A stretch of DNA of 43,982 bases from assembly GCA_020060215.1 (NCBI GenBank), contig JAGVAP010000028.1, positions 1-43,982 on the forward strand, given 5' to 3'. Position numbers and translations under genes: made by a program. This document shows positions 43,895 through 43,982 of the stretch, piece by piece; the stretch's first letter is position 1, and each line of letters starts with the position of its first letter. The stretch is from Deltaproteobacteria bacterium (GTDB taxonomy: Bacteria > Desulfobacterota > DSM-4660 > Desulfatiglandales > HGW-15). Under the pieces are notes generated by a model, which did no database searches, was not told where the DNA came from, and saw only the letters and a program-made list of their open reading frames with translations.

Positions 43895-43982
43895 ATGCAC
43901 GAAAGGACCGTTTCACTACTGGACCGTGAGGCCGAGGATCTTCTGGGCTACCGGTGTTCGGCCATCCGCAAAGAGGATCTTC
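43895..43982 (+). CDS. Start of a gene cut by the window edge, possibly PAS-type sensor or regulator
   Basis: An ATG at 43895 with GGGAGGG five bases upstream opens a frame to the right edge. The visible 29 residues include TVSLLDREAEDLLGYRCSAI, which recalls the first helix of a PAS domain (N-x-A-x-x-L-x-GY). The rest is outside the window, so the identity is a guess. Confidence 0.4.
   Translation, partial: MHERTVSLLDREAEDLLGYRCSAIRKEDL

Noticed and set aside
43605..43916. Minus-strand open frame of 103 codons near the right edge
   Set aside because: No family-like sequence, and it overlaps a plus-strand start with a good ribosome site.

Overview
The window is GC-rich DNA from a Gram-negative bacterium. 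The evidence is a Wza-type outer-membrane polysaccharide exporter, a PEP-CTERM sorted protein, lipoproteins and a periplasmic HtrA-type protease. The combination of PEP-CTERM/extracellular polysaccharide genes, an N-type F-ATPase, a retained ADP-forming acyl-CoA synthetase fused to an acetyltransferase, and word-like intergenic inverted repeats fits a Desulfobacterota-like or related environmental lineage. That placement is inference; no rRNA or tRNA gene was seen that would fix it.

Layout. (1) 1-5609, minus: the first ~1,870 residues of a very large secreted protein with carboxypeptidase-regulatory/SdrD-like modules, a TIG-like segment and a long right-handed beta-helix; its end lies outside the window. 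(2) 6147-25240, minus: an extracellular polysaccharide locus. In transcription order it holds an SLBB/Wza-type exporter, a small Cys-rich protein, a Wzz-like chain-length protein, a secreted glycosidase-like protein, an asparagine-synthase-type amidotransferase, a Wzx-like flippase, a Wzy-like polymerase, a polysaccharide deacetylase, two GT4 glycosyltransferases, a methyltransferase, a priming sugar transferase, a UDP-sulfoquinovose synthase homologue and a NarL-type regulator without the phospho-acceptor aspartate. Many junctions overlap by 4-11 bases, so most of this is one transcription unit. (3) 25241-26123: about 850 bases without a gene but dense in perfect hairpins, then a PEP-CTERM protein (26124-26759). 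(4) 27228-30878: an HU-like protein with a clear promoter, a small lipoprotein, a small unknown protein, an HtrA/DegP-like protease and a PfpI/DJ-1 protein. (5) 31065-33743: acyl-CoA synthetase-GNAT fusion. (6) 33897-40749, minus: a complete N-ATPase operon, atpD-C-Q-R-B-E-F-A-G, without atpH. (7) 41050-43982: a VIT1/CCC1-type metal transporter, an APS kinase, a DUF5335-like protein and the start of a further gene.

How it fits together. The polysaccharide locus has the parts of a Wzx/Wzy pathway: priming on undecaprenyl phosphate, extension by GT4 enzymes, flipping, polymerisation, length control and export. Modifying enzymes add amide, deacetylation, methyl and possibly sulfonate groups. The SQD1 homologue suggests the glycan carries sulfoquinovose, and the secreted glycosidase-like protein, translationally coupled to wzz, could trim or release it. 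The polymer and the PEP-CTERM protein are likely part of one extracellular matrix system, although no exosortase gene is in view.

The most unusual signals are the degenerate receiver of the regulator, the glycosidase-like protein of unclear family, the hairpin-rich gap, a 73-base element (57/73 identical) placed in the same orientation ahead of the HtrA-type protease and the VIT1-type transporter, a probable CTG start for atpG, and several intergenic inverted repeats each built from its own short tandem word.
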